Below are positions 28,958 through 38,204 of a stretch of DNA of 64,000 nt, in pieces (position 1 is the first letter of the stretch; each line of letters starts with the position of its first letter). Under the pieces are notes generated by a model. It was not told where the DNA came from. It ran no database searches and saw only the letters and a list, made by a program, of their open reading frames with translations. The DNA is taken from positions 718,741 to 782,740 of the forward strand of contig NZ_JXCA02000001.1 of assembly GCF_000828085.3 (NCBI RefSeq). The letters run 5' to 3'. The DNA is from Scytonema tolypothrichoides VB-61278. Its GTDB lineage: Bacteria; Cyanobacteriota; Cyanobacteriia; Cyanobacteriales; Nostocaceae. The translations under genes and the position numbers were made by a program.

Positions 28958-29605
28958 ATGTTTAACATCTGCGCCAACTGTGGGGAATATCACCCTGATA
29001 AAATCATTGTTTCTTCTGGATCATATGCTGTATGTCCAAACTGCGGATTCAAGCACAAGTTTATACAACTGCCATTGTTTATTCTTTCAGGCGCGAGTGG
29101 TACTGGCAAATCAACAATAAATCTTGCACTTGCTGACAGAATGAAAGAAGTTGTGGTAATTGATAGTGATATTCTTTGGCGTAGAGAATTAGAGCAACCA
29201 GGAACTGATTTACGTGAATATCGAGAGACTTGGCTGAGGGTATGTAAAAATATTTCGCAATCTCGGAAGTCCGTAGTTCTATGTGGCGCTGCGATTCCTG
29301 AACATTTTGAAGAATGCGTAGAACGTCGCTATTTTTCAGAAATTTATTATTTGGCATTGATTTGCGACGATGAAATTCTTACCTCACGATTACGAAGTCG
29401 TCCCGCATGGCGTGGTTTTACAGATGAATTGATAAAGGAACATATATCATTCAATCGTTGGTTTAAAGATAATGCACACAAGACAAAGCCACCAATCACT
29501 CTTCTAGATACTTACTTAATGACAGTAAATCAAAGTGTCGAAGAAGTAGTACGGTGGATAAATATGAACTACCGACACTCTCGCAAAGCGACAACAACTA
29601 CTTAA
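28958..29605 (+). CDS. Zinc-ribbon P-loop kinase-like protein
   Basis: 215 residues. An N-terminal zinc ribbon uses two Cys pairs (CANCGEYHPD and CPNCGFKH), followed by a P-loop NTPase of the AAA_33/nucleoside-kinase type: Walker A LSGASGTGKST, then VVVIDSDILWR, and a lid with Arg residues (SRLRSRPAWRG). It resembles small-molecule kinases such as shikimate or gluconate kinase in fold. The substrate is unknown. It is divergent from the APH-like gene (240 bases between) and its end overlaps the convergent response regulator by eight bases. Confidence 0.8.
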   Translation: MFNICANCGEYHPDKIIVSSGSYAVCPNCGFKHKFIQLPLFILSGASGTGKSTINLALADRMKEVVVIDSDILWRRELEQPGTDLREYRETWLRVCKNISQSRKSVVLCGAAIPEHFEECVERRYFSEIYYLALICDDEILTSRLRSRPAWRGFTDELIKEHISFNRWFKDNAHKTKPPITLLDTYLMTVNQSVEEVVRWINMNYRHSRKATTTT

Positions 29606-30236
29606 ACAGAGAATGCGCAAGTAGGGCTGCTTGAGTGCGATCGCGCAAATTTAACCGACTAAGAATATTAGTCACATAGTTCTTAACAGTGTTCTCTGAG
29701 AGGAAAAGCGACTGCGCAATTTCACGGTTATTAGCCCCAGAAGCCATTAAACGCAACACATCCAACTCTCTGCGTGTCAGTTGCGCCAATTCGGGGGGTT
29801 CTGGAACCGAGGGGGCTGATTCTGGGACGGACATGAGTGCTTTTTCAAACAATCCTGGACCTAGTTGGGTATGTCCTTTGTAAACAGCGCGAATGGCTAG
29901 CGCCAGTTCATCTGGCTCAGTGTCCTTGAGCAAATACCCCTTAGCGCCCACCCGCATTGCTTGCGAGACGTACCCATCATCATCGAAAGTTGTTAATACC
30001 AGTACTTTTGTGTCGGGATAGTGTTGAGCGATCGCCCCAGTAGCAGCAACTCCATCCATCACCGGCATCCGGATATCCATCAGCACAACATCGGGGTGCA
30101 GCACAGAGATTTCCTCAAGCGCTCGTTGCCCATTTTCCGCCTCACCAATAACTTGCATATCGCAATTGGACTCTAAGAGACTCTTGAGTCCCTGACGAAT
30201 AAGAAGTTGATCATCGACTAACAAGATCCGAATCAT
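29598..30236 (-). CDS. NarL/LuxR-family response regulator
   Basis: 212 residues. The receiver domain (1-120) has the phospho-acceptor Asp in VVLMDIRMPVMDG and the conserved Lys in GYLLKD. The C-terminal LuxR-type helix-turn-helix is LTRRELDVLRLMASGANNRE with the recognition helix in SENTVKNYVTNIL. It is encoded 86 bases downstream of the partner histidine kinase on the same strand. Its targets are unknown. Confidence 0.94.
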   Translation of the reverse strand: MIRILLVDDQLLIRQGLKSLLESNCDMQVIGEAENGQRALEEISVLHPDVVLMDIRMPVMDGVAATGAIAQHYPDTKVLVLTTFDDDGYVSQAMRVGAKGYLLKDTEPDELALAIRAVYKGHTQLGPGLFEKALMSVPESAPSVPEPPELAQLTRRELDVLRLMASGANNREIAQSLFLSENTVKNYVTNILSRLNLRDRTQAALLAHSLFK

Positions 30237-30266
30237 AAGACCTCTTGCAAGAATTAGATTTTACGA

Positions 30267-30312
30267 TGTTCTGTTCCCTGTTCCCTATTCCCTGTTAAGA
30301 GTTCCCTATTTC
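30267..30312. repeat. Heptamer-type tandem repeat (TTCCCTG/TTCCCTA)
   Basis: Five irregular copies of the TTCCCTR word lie in the gap between the kinase and regulator genes. It is a cyanobacterial STRR. Confidence 0.7.
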
Positions 30313-30322
30313 TGCAAGAAGT

Positions 30323-31708
30323 CTATAATAATAAGTTTGATAGTGGAAGAGAAACACAGACGCGGCAACCTTCTCCCGGTTGACTGTGGAGATGAAACTG
30401 ACCGCCCAACGCCAGTGCTCGTTCTCGCATCCCCTGCAGTCCAAACCCGGTTGTATTTTGAGTTGGGTTAAACCCTTTACCATTGTCCTCAATGGAAAGA
30501 TCAAGTATCCCACCTTGCTGCTGTAGTTGAACGCTGACAGCTGTTGCCTGTGCATGTTTGTAAATATTTGTTAGGGATTCTTGCACAATGCGGTAGACCG
30601 TTGTGTTCACTTCTGTGGGTAAGGATAATGGTAAAGAAATATTGCTAGACAGTTCAATCCCTGTGGAGTGCTGAAAATCCTTCAGTAACTTCTCAATAGC
30701 TGATTCAAGTAATTGTCCTTGCAGCGGGTTTGATCGCAAGACTGAAACTGAACGCCGGATTTCTAGCAACGCCTCAGCCCCTAGTTGCTTTGCTTGTTTG
30801 AGAAATGTCAATGCCTTATCATCATCCGACTGCCAGAACAGCAAGGCGTTATTCATTTGAATGGTTTGAGCCGCTAGAGTGTGTCCAAGTCCATCGTGAA
30901 TTTCGCGGGCAATGCGGTTGCGTTCTTGCAAAGTCGCCTGATCCTCAATGAGCAACGCATACTGTCGTAGTTGCTCATGCGTCATTTCTAGTTTTTGATG
31001 GGCAATTTCCAATTGCTTTCGACTTTGCCACTCTGCAAGCAGAGCGTTAATCAACAATAAAGCAAATACTGATGTCAAGCTATATAATAACAAGGAACTC
31101 AGTCGCCAATCCCATACAGCGGCTTTAAGCTTCGCAGTCATAATGGGTCTTGACACAAGCAGCATGACATAAGATAGAAGAGTTAAACTCAATACAATCA
31201 ACTGTCCCTTTCGCTCAAACAGCAAGCAACTCCGCATCACCAATACCAGGCACAGTAGGAAAAGAGAGCGAATGGTTAAGCCTTGTGGAGTGACCGCAAG
31301 CATTATCAAGCCAAACTCCACACTCGTGTAAAGCAATTTTTCTGCCAACTTCTTAGTTGGCAGTCTTAAGCCCATTAAACCGAAAGCAGCAATTATAAAA
31401 ATTCGCAGCAGCAACTGCCAAGACAACTCGAACGGCAACAAAATTTCCATTAACACTGCTGTGGCTAACAACAGCCACTCCAGATAAAGCAACAGACGAA
31501 ACGATTGGTAACTCGGGCGAACCATAGAACCGTCTAAAATAAATGACCAAAGGAACAATACCACTAGCATTATCCTGATTTTAAAAGGAGTCCACCGGCA
31601 ACAGAGAATATTTATAACCTTCTGTTTCTCCTCTCTAACAAACTTGTTACCAGTATCGATAGAGTTTTTCCTACTGATTTGTTGTCTTTGGACTAGGAAA
31701 AAAGTCAC
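30323..31708 (-). CDS. Membrane sensor histidine kinase (HisKA_3, NarX/DesK class)
   Basis: 461 residues as the longest frame. A later ATG at 31573 (MLVVLFLWSF) is a good alternative, because the first 45 residues are polar and basic. Six to eight hydrophobic helices (about 46-225) form a sensing region without an extracellular domain. A short coiled coil leads to HisKA_3 with ERNRIAREIHDGLGHTLAA, and the HATPase_c has VQESLTNIYKHA and DNGKGF boxes. It pairs with the NarL-type regulator downstream. The topology recalls DesK/LiaS kinases that sense membrane state. Confidence 0.92.
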   Translation of the reverse strand: MTFFLVQRQQISRKNSIDTGNKFVREEKQKVINILCCRWTPFKIRIMLVVLFLWSFILDGSMVRPSYQSFRLLLYLEWLLLATAVLMEILLPFELSWQLLLRIFIIAAFGLMGLRLPTKKLAEKLLYTSVEFGLIMLAVTPQGLTIRSLFLLCLVLVMRSCLLFERKGQLIVLSLTLLSYVMLLVSRPIMTAKLKAAVWDWRLSSLLLYSLTSVFALLLINALLAEWQSRKQLEIAHQKLEMTHEQLRQYALLIEDQATLQERNRIAREIHDGLGHTLAAQTIQMNNALLFWQSDDDKALTFLKQAKQLGAEALLEIRRSVSVLRSNPLQGQLLESAIEKLLKDFQHSTGIELSSNISLPLSLPTEVNTTVYRIVQESLTNIYKHAQATAVSVQLQQQGGILDLSIEDNGKGFNPTQNTTGFGLQGMRERALALGGQFHLHSQPGEGCRVCVSLPLSNLLL

Positions 31709-31782
31709 GCCAGTTTCAGTAATTTCTGACTGATCAGCTTAGGAGTCCTGCTTCATGTAAACATTCATGTCAATTTCTAAAG

Positions 31783-31965
31783 GGGACGGGTTCGGGTTCT
31801 CAAGCGCGTCGTCCTCTGGGGATTGCGATCGTCGGCGGATTGGTGTTCTCTCAGATTTTGACGCTTTACCTGATCTACACGTACATGGAAGAATGGCGGA
31901 AAAAGCTTGGTCAACCTAAGTTTGGGAGAATTTTCTCTCGCAAGAAAGTTAAGCACTTGGGCTGA
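31783..31965 (+). pseudogene. C-terminal remnant of an RND efflux pump gene
   Basis: The frame reads GTGSGSQARRPLGIAIVGGL, then VFSQILTLYLIYTYMEEW and a basic tail with a TGA stop at 31963-31965. This is the last transmembrane segment and tail of AcrB/MdtC-type pumps. The usual TPV before YTYME is missing. The other ~1000 residues are absent from the window. Confidence 0.8.
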
Positions 31966-32160
31966 TTTTTGAAACCTAGTACGTATAGTGACATGAGGCG
32001 CACGTAATGTCAGTAGCGCAAAAAGAACAAATATAACCTAAAAACCCACCTATCTATAAACAAATCCACCTACTACACATACACACATCCACACAGTGGG
32101 GACGAAAGCTTGAACAAAAACATATAGAGTGAAAAAGAAAGTTGAAGAAACAGATTATCC

Positions 32161-32997
32161 ATGAAGGATCAGCATATTGATTTACCATATTTTGACCAGC
32201 TTTTGGCATTGCTCGACAATGGTCATCCTGAGATTGATCTAGCGTTTGGGCGTCATGTACATTGGGGCTATTGGTTCAATCCAGAACAAGCATTGAATAC
32301 ACCAGAAGATTTTAGCAAGGCAGCCGAACATCTGACTCGCGAAGTTTATTCTGCTGCAAATGTTAAGAATGGTCAAGATGTTTTGGATGTTGGTTGTGGT
32401 CTTGGTGGCACAATTGCTAGCTTGAATGAACAGTTTTCGCAAATGAATCTGGTTGGGTTGAATATTGATAGACGGCAATTAGAGCAGGCACGAAAAAAAG
32501 TAGTAGCACGGGATGGCAATACACTTCGGTTTGAAGAAGGTAATGCTTGTATGTTACCGTTTCCCGATCAATCGTTCGATGTGGTGTTAGCAGTTGAATG
32601 CATTTTTCACTTTCCGGATCGTCGGCAGTTCTTTCAGGAAGCCTTTCGCGTGCTTAAGCCAAATGGGTGTCTTGCGTTGTCAGATTTTATTCCTGTAGAT
32701 TGGTTTCTACCACTTGTATGGTATGCTAAGCCACCTGAAGGCTTTTACGGCTACTTCGACATAGGATACACTACTAAATGCTACTGTAAACTTGCTGCTG
32801 AGACAGGTTTCGAGCAACTGCTCGAACGGAATATTACGGTCAATACTTTACCAACTTATAAATTTCTTCAGAGTATGAAGCAATATCTTAAGTTAGACGT
32901 ACATCTTTTTTCGGCGTTATCGCAAACTTTAATTCTTGAATGGGTTAGTCGATTGGAATTGATACGTTATATGATCTTCTCATTTAGAAAACAGTAA
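32161..32997 (+). CDS. Class I SAM-dependent methyltransferase
   Basis: 278 residues. SAM-binding motif I is VLDVGCGLGGTIA (about residue 78), motif II FDVVLAVECIFHF and motif III VLKPNGCLALSDF. The N-terminal HWGYWFNPEQ and overall pattern match small-molecule methyltransferases related to sarcosine/dimethylglycine and tocopherol methyltransferases. The substrate is unknown. The gene stands alone. No clear ribosome-binding site precedes the ATG, although GAAGAAAC lies near. Confidence 0.85.
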   Translation: MKDQHIDLPYFDQLLALLDNGHPEIDLAFGRHVHWGYWFNPEQALNTPEDFSKAAEHLTREVYSAANVKNGQDVLDVGCGLGGTIASLNEQFSQMNLVGLNIDRRQLEQARKKVVARDGNTLRFEEGNACMLPFPDQSFDVVLAVECIFHFPDRRQFFQEAFRVLKPNGCLALSDFIPVDWFLPLVWYAKPPEGFYGYFDIGYTTKCYCKLAAETGFEQLLERNITVNTLPTYKFLQSMKQYLKLDVHLFSALSQTLILEWVSRLELIRYMIFSFRKQ

Positions 32998-33022
32998 TCT
33001 TGCCATTTATATATCTATATCT

Positions 33023-33374
33023 ATTAAAGAAGTTGAAGAAAACCCATATGCACATCTGTCTAAACCCGCAGAAATAGGAACAGTGCCACAGTGGCTAGTG
33101 GTAGCAAAGAATCAACGGGTTAATCGAGACTGGGAATTATTACTGTCGCGTGCGCCTGAAAATGCTAGTCGCTGCTATGAGGATTTATCTACCGCCCCTA
33201 TGACGCCGGAAACCTGGGCGGGTTTTTCCGTTGAAAGGCAAACGCTATAAGGGTGCATGGGAATATGAAGTCACCAAGGGAGATAAGGTCTTTTATGTCC
33301 CTGACGCTCAACAACAGAAAGTAGTTGTTTACTATGCTGGAGAGCATTCTAAAAATGCTCCCCTACCAGAATAG
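33023..33374 (+). pseudogene. Frameshifted toxin-like gene
   Basis: Two adjoining frames encode one small protein. The first reads KPAEIGTVPQWLVVAKNQRV...YEDLSTAPMT and then goes out of frame; the second reads RKPGRVFPLKGKRYKGAWEY...VVVYYAGEHSKNAPLPE with stop at 33374. A single extra C near 33205 accounts for the shift: removing it restores TAPMTRKPGRVFPLKG. The second half looks like a RelE/ParE-type toxin common in cyanobacteria. There is no start codon or antitoxin upstream. Confidence 0.7.
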
Positions 33375-33452
33375 CGATATCGCTCTTTTTTCATCTAGAA
33401 ATATAGTGCACAACGTCAAAAACCAATACTGGTTATAACTTGGACGCTGATG

Positions 33453-33773
33453 CTATCCCAATACCACCAACTGATTGACCATCATCGCTAGTGCTACCAA
33501 ACCTAAAATAGCCATGACTCCCGCAGGCATAAATTTGCGTGTTTTCACCAGTCTTATCCCAAAAGTTATGACTAAAACAGCGGTGATCGCAGCTGCTAAC
33601 GTCAAACCCCAAGTTTGTCCTTGGAACTGGACAAAAGCAGCAATAATCAGTAGTAAGCCACTGATACCACCACTGATAAGAGAAACTTTGCTATTCGCTT
33701 TACGGTAGCCGATGATGCCACCGATAATAGCCAAGACACCGTAAGCAAGAGCTGTAACAATACCTAAAGTCAT
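33453..33773 (-). CDS. TMEM14/UPF0136 family membrane protein
   Basis: 106 residues from ATG 33773; the 12 upstream residues of the longer frame are polar and not family-like. Four short hydrophobic helices, with GIIGYRKANSKVSLISGGISG (in part) after the first, match the TMEM14 family. Plant FAX proteins of this family export fatty acids from plastids. A fatty-acid transport role is possible; bacterial members are uncharacterised. Confidence 0.82.
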   Translation of the reverse strand: MTLGIVTALAYGVLAIIGGIIGYRKANSKVSLISGGISGLLLIIAAFVQFQGQTWGLTLAAAITAVLVITFGIRLVKTRKFMPAGVMAILGLVALAMMVNQLVVLG

Positions 33774-33861
33774 TATTAAAAACCTATGTAGATTTTGATT
33801 TTGCTGCAAGCATCAGCAGACAATTTACCATAGCTATTTAGCTATATCACTCTTTTGATGA

Positions 33862-35223
33862 ATGGATAATCAAGCGACCTTCTACGAAGCGGCTAAGCCG
33901 AACGCAAAAGTTCAATTCCTTCAGCGCGAAGCTGCATCCCTCTTACTCTACCAATCCGTTCTCCAAACCGAAGTAGGGAGGGCATATCTTGACCTGTTGC
34001 AAGCAATACGCTACACTGATGCGGATGCACAAAGTTGTCTTCAAGCATACGGCAATTACTTCAGGTGCTTAGCTGCCAAACATCAAAACTGGGAGGAATA
34101 TCTGATTACTCAAATTCTCAGAGCTGAGAATCCTTTTACTGAACTCGCTCAACAACAAGAATTTGAGAATTTACCTCCAGCTTTAATAGCCGCAGTTGAA
34201 CATGATTTACAAGCGTTGCAGAGTCTTGATGAATGTGGCAGCGCGATTTTGAGTGAGTGGGTGCAAATCGTAGCTCATTTAAGCGTTTCACCAGTTGTAT
34301 GGTATGTAGAAAAAGATGGAACCGCAAGAGTTCAGGAATTACCACTTATAGAGAAGTTACAACAGCTGGAAAATTGGGCGGATGCCGTGAAAGAATTGGC
34401 AGCATATTATCGCCAGTTTGGTACGGGTTTATTTGCAGAATATAAAGCTGCGCGTTGGCAAGCAGGGCAGTTTGTTGGAATACGCTATCCCGATCCAGTT
34501 CAATTGAATCAACTTGTGGGTTACGAGTCGCAAAAAGAAGCTTTGTTGAAAAACACAGAGTTTTTATTATCTGGACAGGTGGCGCTGCACGTCTTACTTT
34601 ACGGGAGTCGCGGTTCGGGAAAATCTTCTTTAGTGAAAGCTTTACTGAATGAGTATGGAGAAAGCAACTTACGCTTACTGGAAGTCACCAAATCTGACTT
34701 GAAAGATTTACCAAAAATTGTGGAACAGTTACGGGGTGTCCCACAGAAGTTTATCATTTTTGTCGATGACCTGTCTTTTGAAGAAGATGATGATGCCTTC
34801 AAAGCACTCAAAGTGGTTTTGGAAGGTAATTTAACCGCACGACCTCAAAACATTGTGGTCTATGCTACATCTAACCGCCGCCACTTAATTCGAGAGTTTT
34901 TTGCTGATAGACCATCTCCTAAAGACAACGACGAAGTCCATGCATGGGATACCATGCAAGAGAAGCTTTCTTTTAGCGATCGCTTTGGTTTAACCTTGAC
35001 TTTTGAAGGGGCTGACCAGAAAATTTACTTACAAATTATCCGGCATCTTGCGGCACAAGCTGAAATTGATATGAGTCAGGAAGATTTGGAACGTCAAGCT
35101 TTACAATGGGCAACTCGCCATAATGGTCGTTCTGGAAGAACAGCAAGACAATTTGTTGATTTCTTAAAAGCTGATTTGACGGTGTCTAGTGCAATCCATC
35201 ATCCAGGAAAAACAGAATCATAA
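33862..35223 (+). CDS. DUF815 family AAA ATPase
   Basis: 453 residues. An alpha-helical N-terminal half (1-215) is followed by an AAA-like domain introduced by VGYESQKEALLKNTEFLLSG, with Walker A YGSRGSGKSS, Walker B FIIFVDDLSFEEDD and sensor segment VVYATSNRRHL. The family is widespread and its role uncharacterised. It precedes the TerB-C/BrxD-like/helicase genes by 121 bases on the same strand. DUF815 ATPases also occur as lone genes, so the link to that module is a weak inference. Confidence 0.9.
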   Translation: MDNQATFYEAAKPNAKVQFLQREAASLLLYQSVLQTEVGRAYLDLLQAIRYTDADAQSCLQAYGNYFRCLAAKHQNWEEYLITQILRAENPFTELAQQQEFENLPPALIAAVEHDLQALQSLDECGSAILSEWVQIVAHLSVSPVVWYVEKDGTARVQELPLIEKLQQLENWADAVKELAAYYRQFGTGLFAEYKAARWQAGQFVGIRYPDPVQLNQLVGYESQKEALLKNTEFLLSGQVALHVLLYGSRGSGKSSLVKALLNEYGESNLRLLEVTKSDLKDLPKIVEQLRGVPQKFIIFVDDLSFEEDDDAFKALKVVLEGNLTARPQNIVVYATSNRRHLIREFFADRPSPKDNDEVHAWDTMQEKLSFSDRFGLTLTFEGADQKIYLQIIRHLAAQAEIDMSQEDLERQALQWATRHNGRSGRTARQFVDFLKADLTVSSAIHHPGKTES

Positions 35224-35350
35224 AATAGATAAATTTCGTTTTTACATTTTCCGTTTTTTTGACTCTAATGTTAAAAATAATAACAGCGATAGCTTGAAAA
35301 GCGACAGTGTGAGGCTTCTTGACTGAGAAAATACTTAGAATGATTTGGCT

Positions 35351-36655
35351 ATGTTAAAAACAAGCAATATGCAATCAGCGATCGTGAGTAATCGACTTAT
35401 TATAGGTATAGTTGCCTTTGGCGTGAGTTTTGGTCTTAGTCTCGTCCTTAGCTGGGATTTTAATAAAGCCTTTCTCACAGGTCTAGTCACTGTACCTGCT
35501 ACGTATCTGTCAGCCTTATTTGTAGACAAACGCAAAAGAAATTATGAAATGCTCATTTTAGATTCTCTACAAAGGCGAATTAGAGATCTTGAGGGATTAA
35601 AGTCTCGAATTGTGACAGAAGTTAGCCAACTTGAAGCACATAACGCCTTACTACACGCAGAGTCAAGCAATTTACAAAATCAAGTTATAGAACGACGTAA
35701 TCAGAGAGATACGCTTAATAGAGAGCTAGGCGCTTATATCATAGAAAAAAAACAGTTACAAGCAAAAATAAACTATCTACAAAATGAACTTCGCACACTA
35801 GAGGAATCAAAAGTAGAACTTAACAATACTTTTTCTACACTAACAGCTGAAAAACGGCGGTTAGAATTAAATTCTAATATATCACGATCCGAAATAACTC
35901 AACTGCAAGCTCAAATCAGCGAACTTCAGCAGCAAAAGCAGGAATCAGAAAGTAGCTTAATTCTCTTGAATCGGCTCAAGCCTCAACTAGAAGAAAAATT
36001 ATACGAGTTGCGAGTGCAAATACAAGAGGTTGAAGTTCAAGAAAACCAGCAAAAGCAACTCATTTTAGAGAGAAAAGCTGAGAAAGAACATATAGAAGCA
36101 AGCCTGAATGATTTGCAAACCCAATTGGCAGAACAACAAACTCAACTACAACAGTTACAAGGGCAAGTTACATTGTTGCAGGAGGAACGCGACCAATTGC
36201 AAAGTCAAGTTTGGGAACTTCTCCATCAAATGGAAACCCTGACGACTCAGGAACAATTGAATGAGAATGGAGAGGAAGATAGCGAAGATTTCTTTCCTTT
36301 CTCTGAATTAATAGAATCTTTAGAGGTAATAGATACTACCAATATATCAGAAAAATTTTCAGAAGAATGGGCGGAATTTACTAAGCAGCTACAGGGTTAT
36401 GAAATTCGGTTATTAAAAGCTATGCTAGAGCAAGACAACCCTTATGCTGTGATTAAACAGATTGCTGAAGAAAATATTACAATGCCAAATCTACTGATTG
36501 ATTCCATCAATGAACTTGCTAATGATACTATTGGTGAATTGATAATTGACCCAAGTTCAGAAACCCCCAAAATTTATGAAGAATATAGAACTAACGTCAA
36601 AAAAATAGTTGCAATGTACGAATCTAAAATGACTGAAAAAACCTCAAAAAACTGA
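35351..36655 (+). CDS. Membrane-anchored coiled-coil protein with C-terminal TerB-C-like domain
   Basis: About 434 residues from ATG 35351; an in-frame TTG lies two codons upstream. Two hydrophobic helices (about 13-55) anchor the N-terminus. A long Gln/Glu/Leu-rich coiled coil spans about 70-300. The C-terminal ~90 residues (LQGYEIRLLKAMLEQDNPYA...LLIDSINELANDTIGELII) match the pattern of TerB-C domains, in which a helical unit is followed by an INE-[AL]-N-[DE] segment. TerB-C proteins are usually encoded with a DUF2791 ATPase and a helicase, as here. The usual TerB-N/TerB parts are absent and seem replaced by the membrane/coiled-coil part. Confidence 0.75.
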   Translation: MLKTSNMQSAIVSNRLIIGIVAFGVSFGLSLVLSWDFNKAFLTGLVTVPATYLSALFVDKRKRNYEMLILDSLQRRIRDLEGLKSRIVTEVSQLEAHNALLHAESSNLQNQVIERRNQRDTLNRELGAYIIEKKQLQAKINYLQNELRTLEESKVELNNTFSTLTAEKRRLELNSNISRSEITQLQAQISELQQQKQESESSLILLNRLKPQLEEKLYELRVQIQEVEVQENQQKQLILERKAEKEHIEASLNDLQTQLAEQQTQLQQLQGQVTLLQEERDQLQSQVWELLHQMETLTTQEQLNENGEEDSEDFFPFSELIESLEVIDTTNISEKFSEEWAEFTKQLQGYEIRLLKAMLEQDNPYAVIKQIAEENITMPNLLIDSINELANDTIGELIIDPSSETPKIYEEYRTNVKKIVAMYESKMTEKTSKN

Positions 36656-36802
36656 AATTACCTACAATTATTTTCACATATTTAAGCTGGAAATACTTTC
36701 ACCAAGGTTGTATATTTGGTAAATTGCAACAGAGGAGACAGCCCACTCAATACTTTTCCACCTGCTTCCTAGGAACGAGAAAAGTGAGGTGCATTAATCT
36801 AC

Positions 36803-38128
36803 ATGACAAAGCTCAAAATCTCAAAAAAAGTATCCACTGCGTTGATAAATTCTCTAGGTGCGGGAGTTGTACCTAGAGTCGGATTAGAACACATAGCAGT
36901 AGGGCGGGAACAAGAATTTAAAACTCTATCGCAAAATCTTGATGACATAGCAGAAGGGGTAGCAGCATTCCGCTTCGTCATTGGTAATTATGGTTCCGGC
37001 AAAAGCTTCATGCTACAATTGCTTCGTAACCGTGGTATGGAGCAAGGTTTTGTCGTAGCTGATGCTGACTTATGCTGGGAACGGCGACTAGCAGGAAGCA
37101 ACAATGAAGGGTTGGCAACATATCGAGAATTAATGAGCCACCTTGCTACCAAAACTCGTCCTGATGGTAATGCGTTGGTTTCCATCTTAGAAGGATGGAT
37201 TAATAAAATTCAACAAGAAGTCGCCAAAGAAACCGGAATGCGTCCCAATGATGAAGGTTTTGATGATCAAGTTGAAGAAAAAATCAGAGAAGTTGTTCAG
37301 TATATAGAAGACTTAGTTCACGGATTTGATTTTGGTAGCGTTATTGTTGCTTATTGGCGCGGATATAGGTTGGATGATGACGATTTAAAAAATGCAGCAC
37401 TGCGATGGTTACGGGGAGAATTTTCTACTAAAACAGAAGCAAAAGCAGCCTTGGGAGTACGTGTCATTATTGATGATGAAAGTTGGTATGACTATCTCAA
37501 GCTTATCGCTAAATTTGTTGCTGAGATTGGCTATAAAGGTCTTTTAATTTTACTTGATGAAGCTGCGCTTTTATACCAGATATCTCCGACAGTGACACGA
37601 GAAAAAAACTATAACAGATTGCTCGGGATGTTTAATGATATTATGCAGTGTAAAGCAGAGCATCTTGGCATTTTTCTTGGTGGTACCACAAGATTTTTAG
37701 AAGATCCAAATCGAGGTCTTTTTGCAGACGCTGCTTGGCGAAGACGGACAAAAGAAAGCCGTTTTGTTACTCAAGCAGGAGTCCAAGAATATATGGGACC
37801 AGTCATGCGGTTGAACCCACTCACGCAAGAAGAAATCTTGACGCTCTTACAAAGATTAACAGAAATTCATTCTATTAACTTTGGTTATGAAAACAAATTA
37901 CAAATCAATGATTTGAGAGATTTTGTACAAGAAATTGTTAATCGCTTAGGTGCAGAATCTTTGCTAACACCAGGAGAAATTGTGCGTGATTTTCTGAGTG
38001 TCTTGAATATTCTTTATCAAAATTCCAACATTTCTTTTGGTGAACTCATTCATGGTGCTAACTTTAAACCAACTGTTAAGGTTAAAGATGCAGATGTGGA
38101 TGATGATGCAGCAGAATTTAGTTTTTAA
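36803..38128 (+). CDS. BREX-type ATP-binding protein (BrxD-like, DUF2791)
   Basis: 441 residues with an AAA-like fold: Walker A GNYGSGKSFMLQLL (61-74), Walker B GLLILLDEAALLYQ, sensor FLGGTTRFLEDPNRG. The RGYRLDDDDLKNAALRWLRG stretch and the C-terminal TPGEIVRDFLSVLNIL are characteristic of BrxD/DUF2791 ATPases, found in BREX type 2 loci and in Ter-associated modules. The tail is acidic (DADVDDDAAEF). It sits between the TerB-C protein (147 bases) and the helicase (76 bases), all on the plus strand. A nucleic-acid motor or signalling ATPase is inferred. Confidence 0.9.
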   Translation: MTKLKISKKVSTALINSLGAGVVPRVGLEHIAVGREQEFKTLSQNLDDIAEGVAAFRFVIGNYGSGKSFMLQLLRNRGMEQGFVVADADLCWERRLAGSNNEGLATYRELMSHLATKTRPDGNALVSILEGWINKIQQEVAKETGMRPNDEGFDDQVEEKIREVVQYIEDLVHGFDFGSVIVAYWRGYRLDDDDLKNAALRWLRGEFSTKTEAKAALGVRVIIDDESWYDYLKLIAKFVAEIGYKGLLILLDEAALLYQISPTVTREKNYNRLLGMFNDIMQCKAEHLGIFLGGTTRFLEDPNRGLFADAAWRRRTKESRFVTQAGVQEYMGPVMRLNPLTQEEILTLLQRLTEIHSINFGYENKLQINDLRDFVQEIVNRLGAESLLTPGEIVRDFLSVLNILYQNSNISFGELIHGANFKPTVKVKDADVDDDAAEFSF

Positions 38129-38204
38129 AAATAACCACAACACAAAAAAATAACGTAGAGTTACAGGATGCGTTATAGCAATCCTGTTAAGGTGTAATTA
38201 CAAG

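Noticed and set aside
30295..30555. 86-residue frame overlapping the kinase 3' end
   Set aside because: It is an alternative frame of the histidine kinase HATPase region and of the adjoining short repeats.
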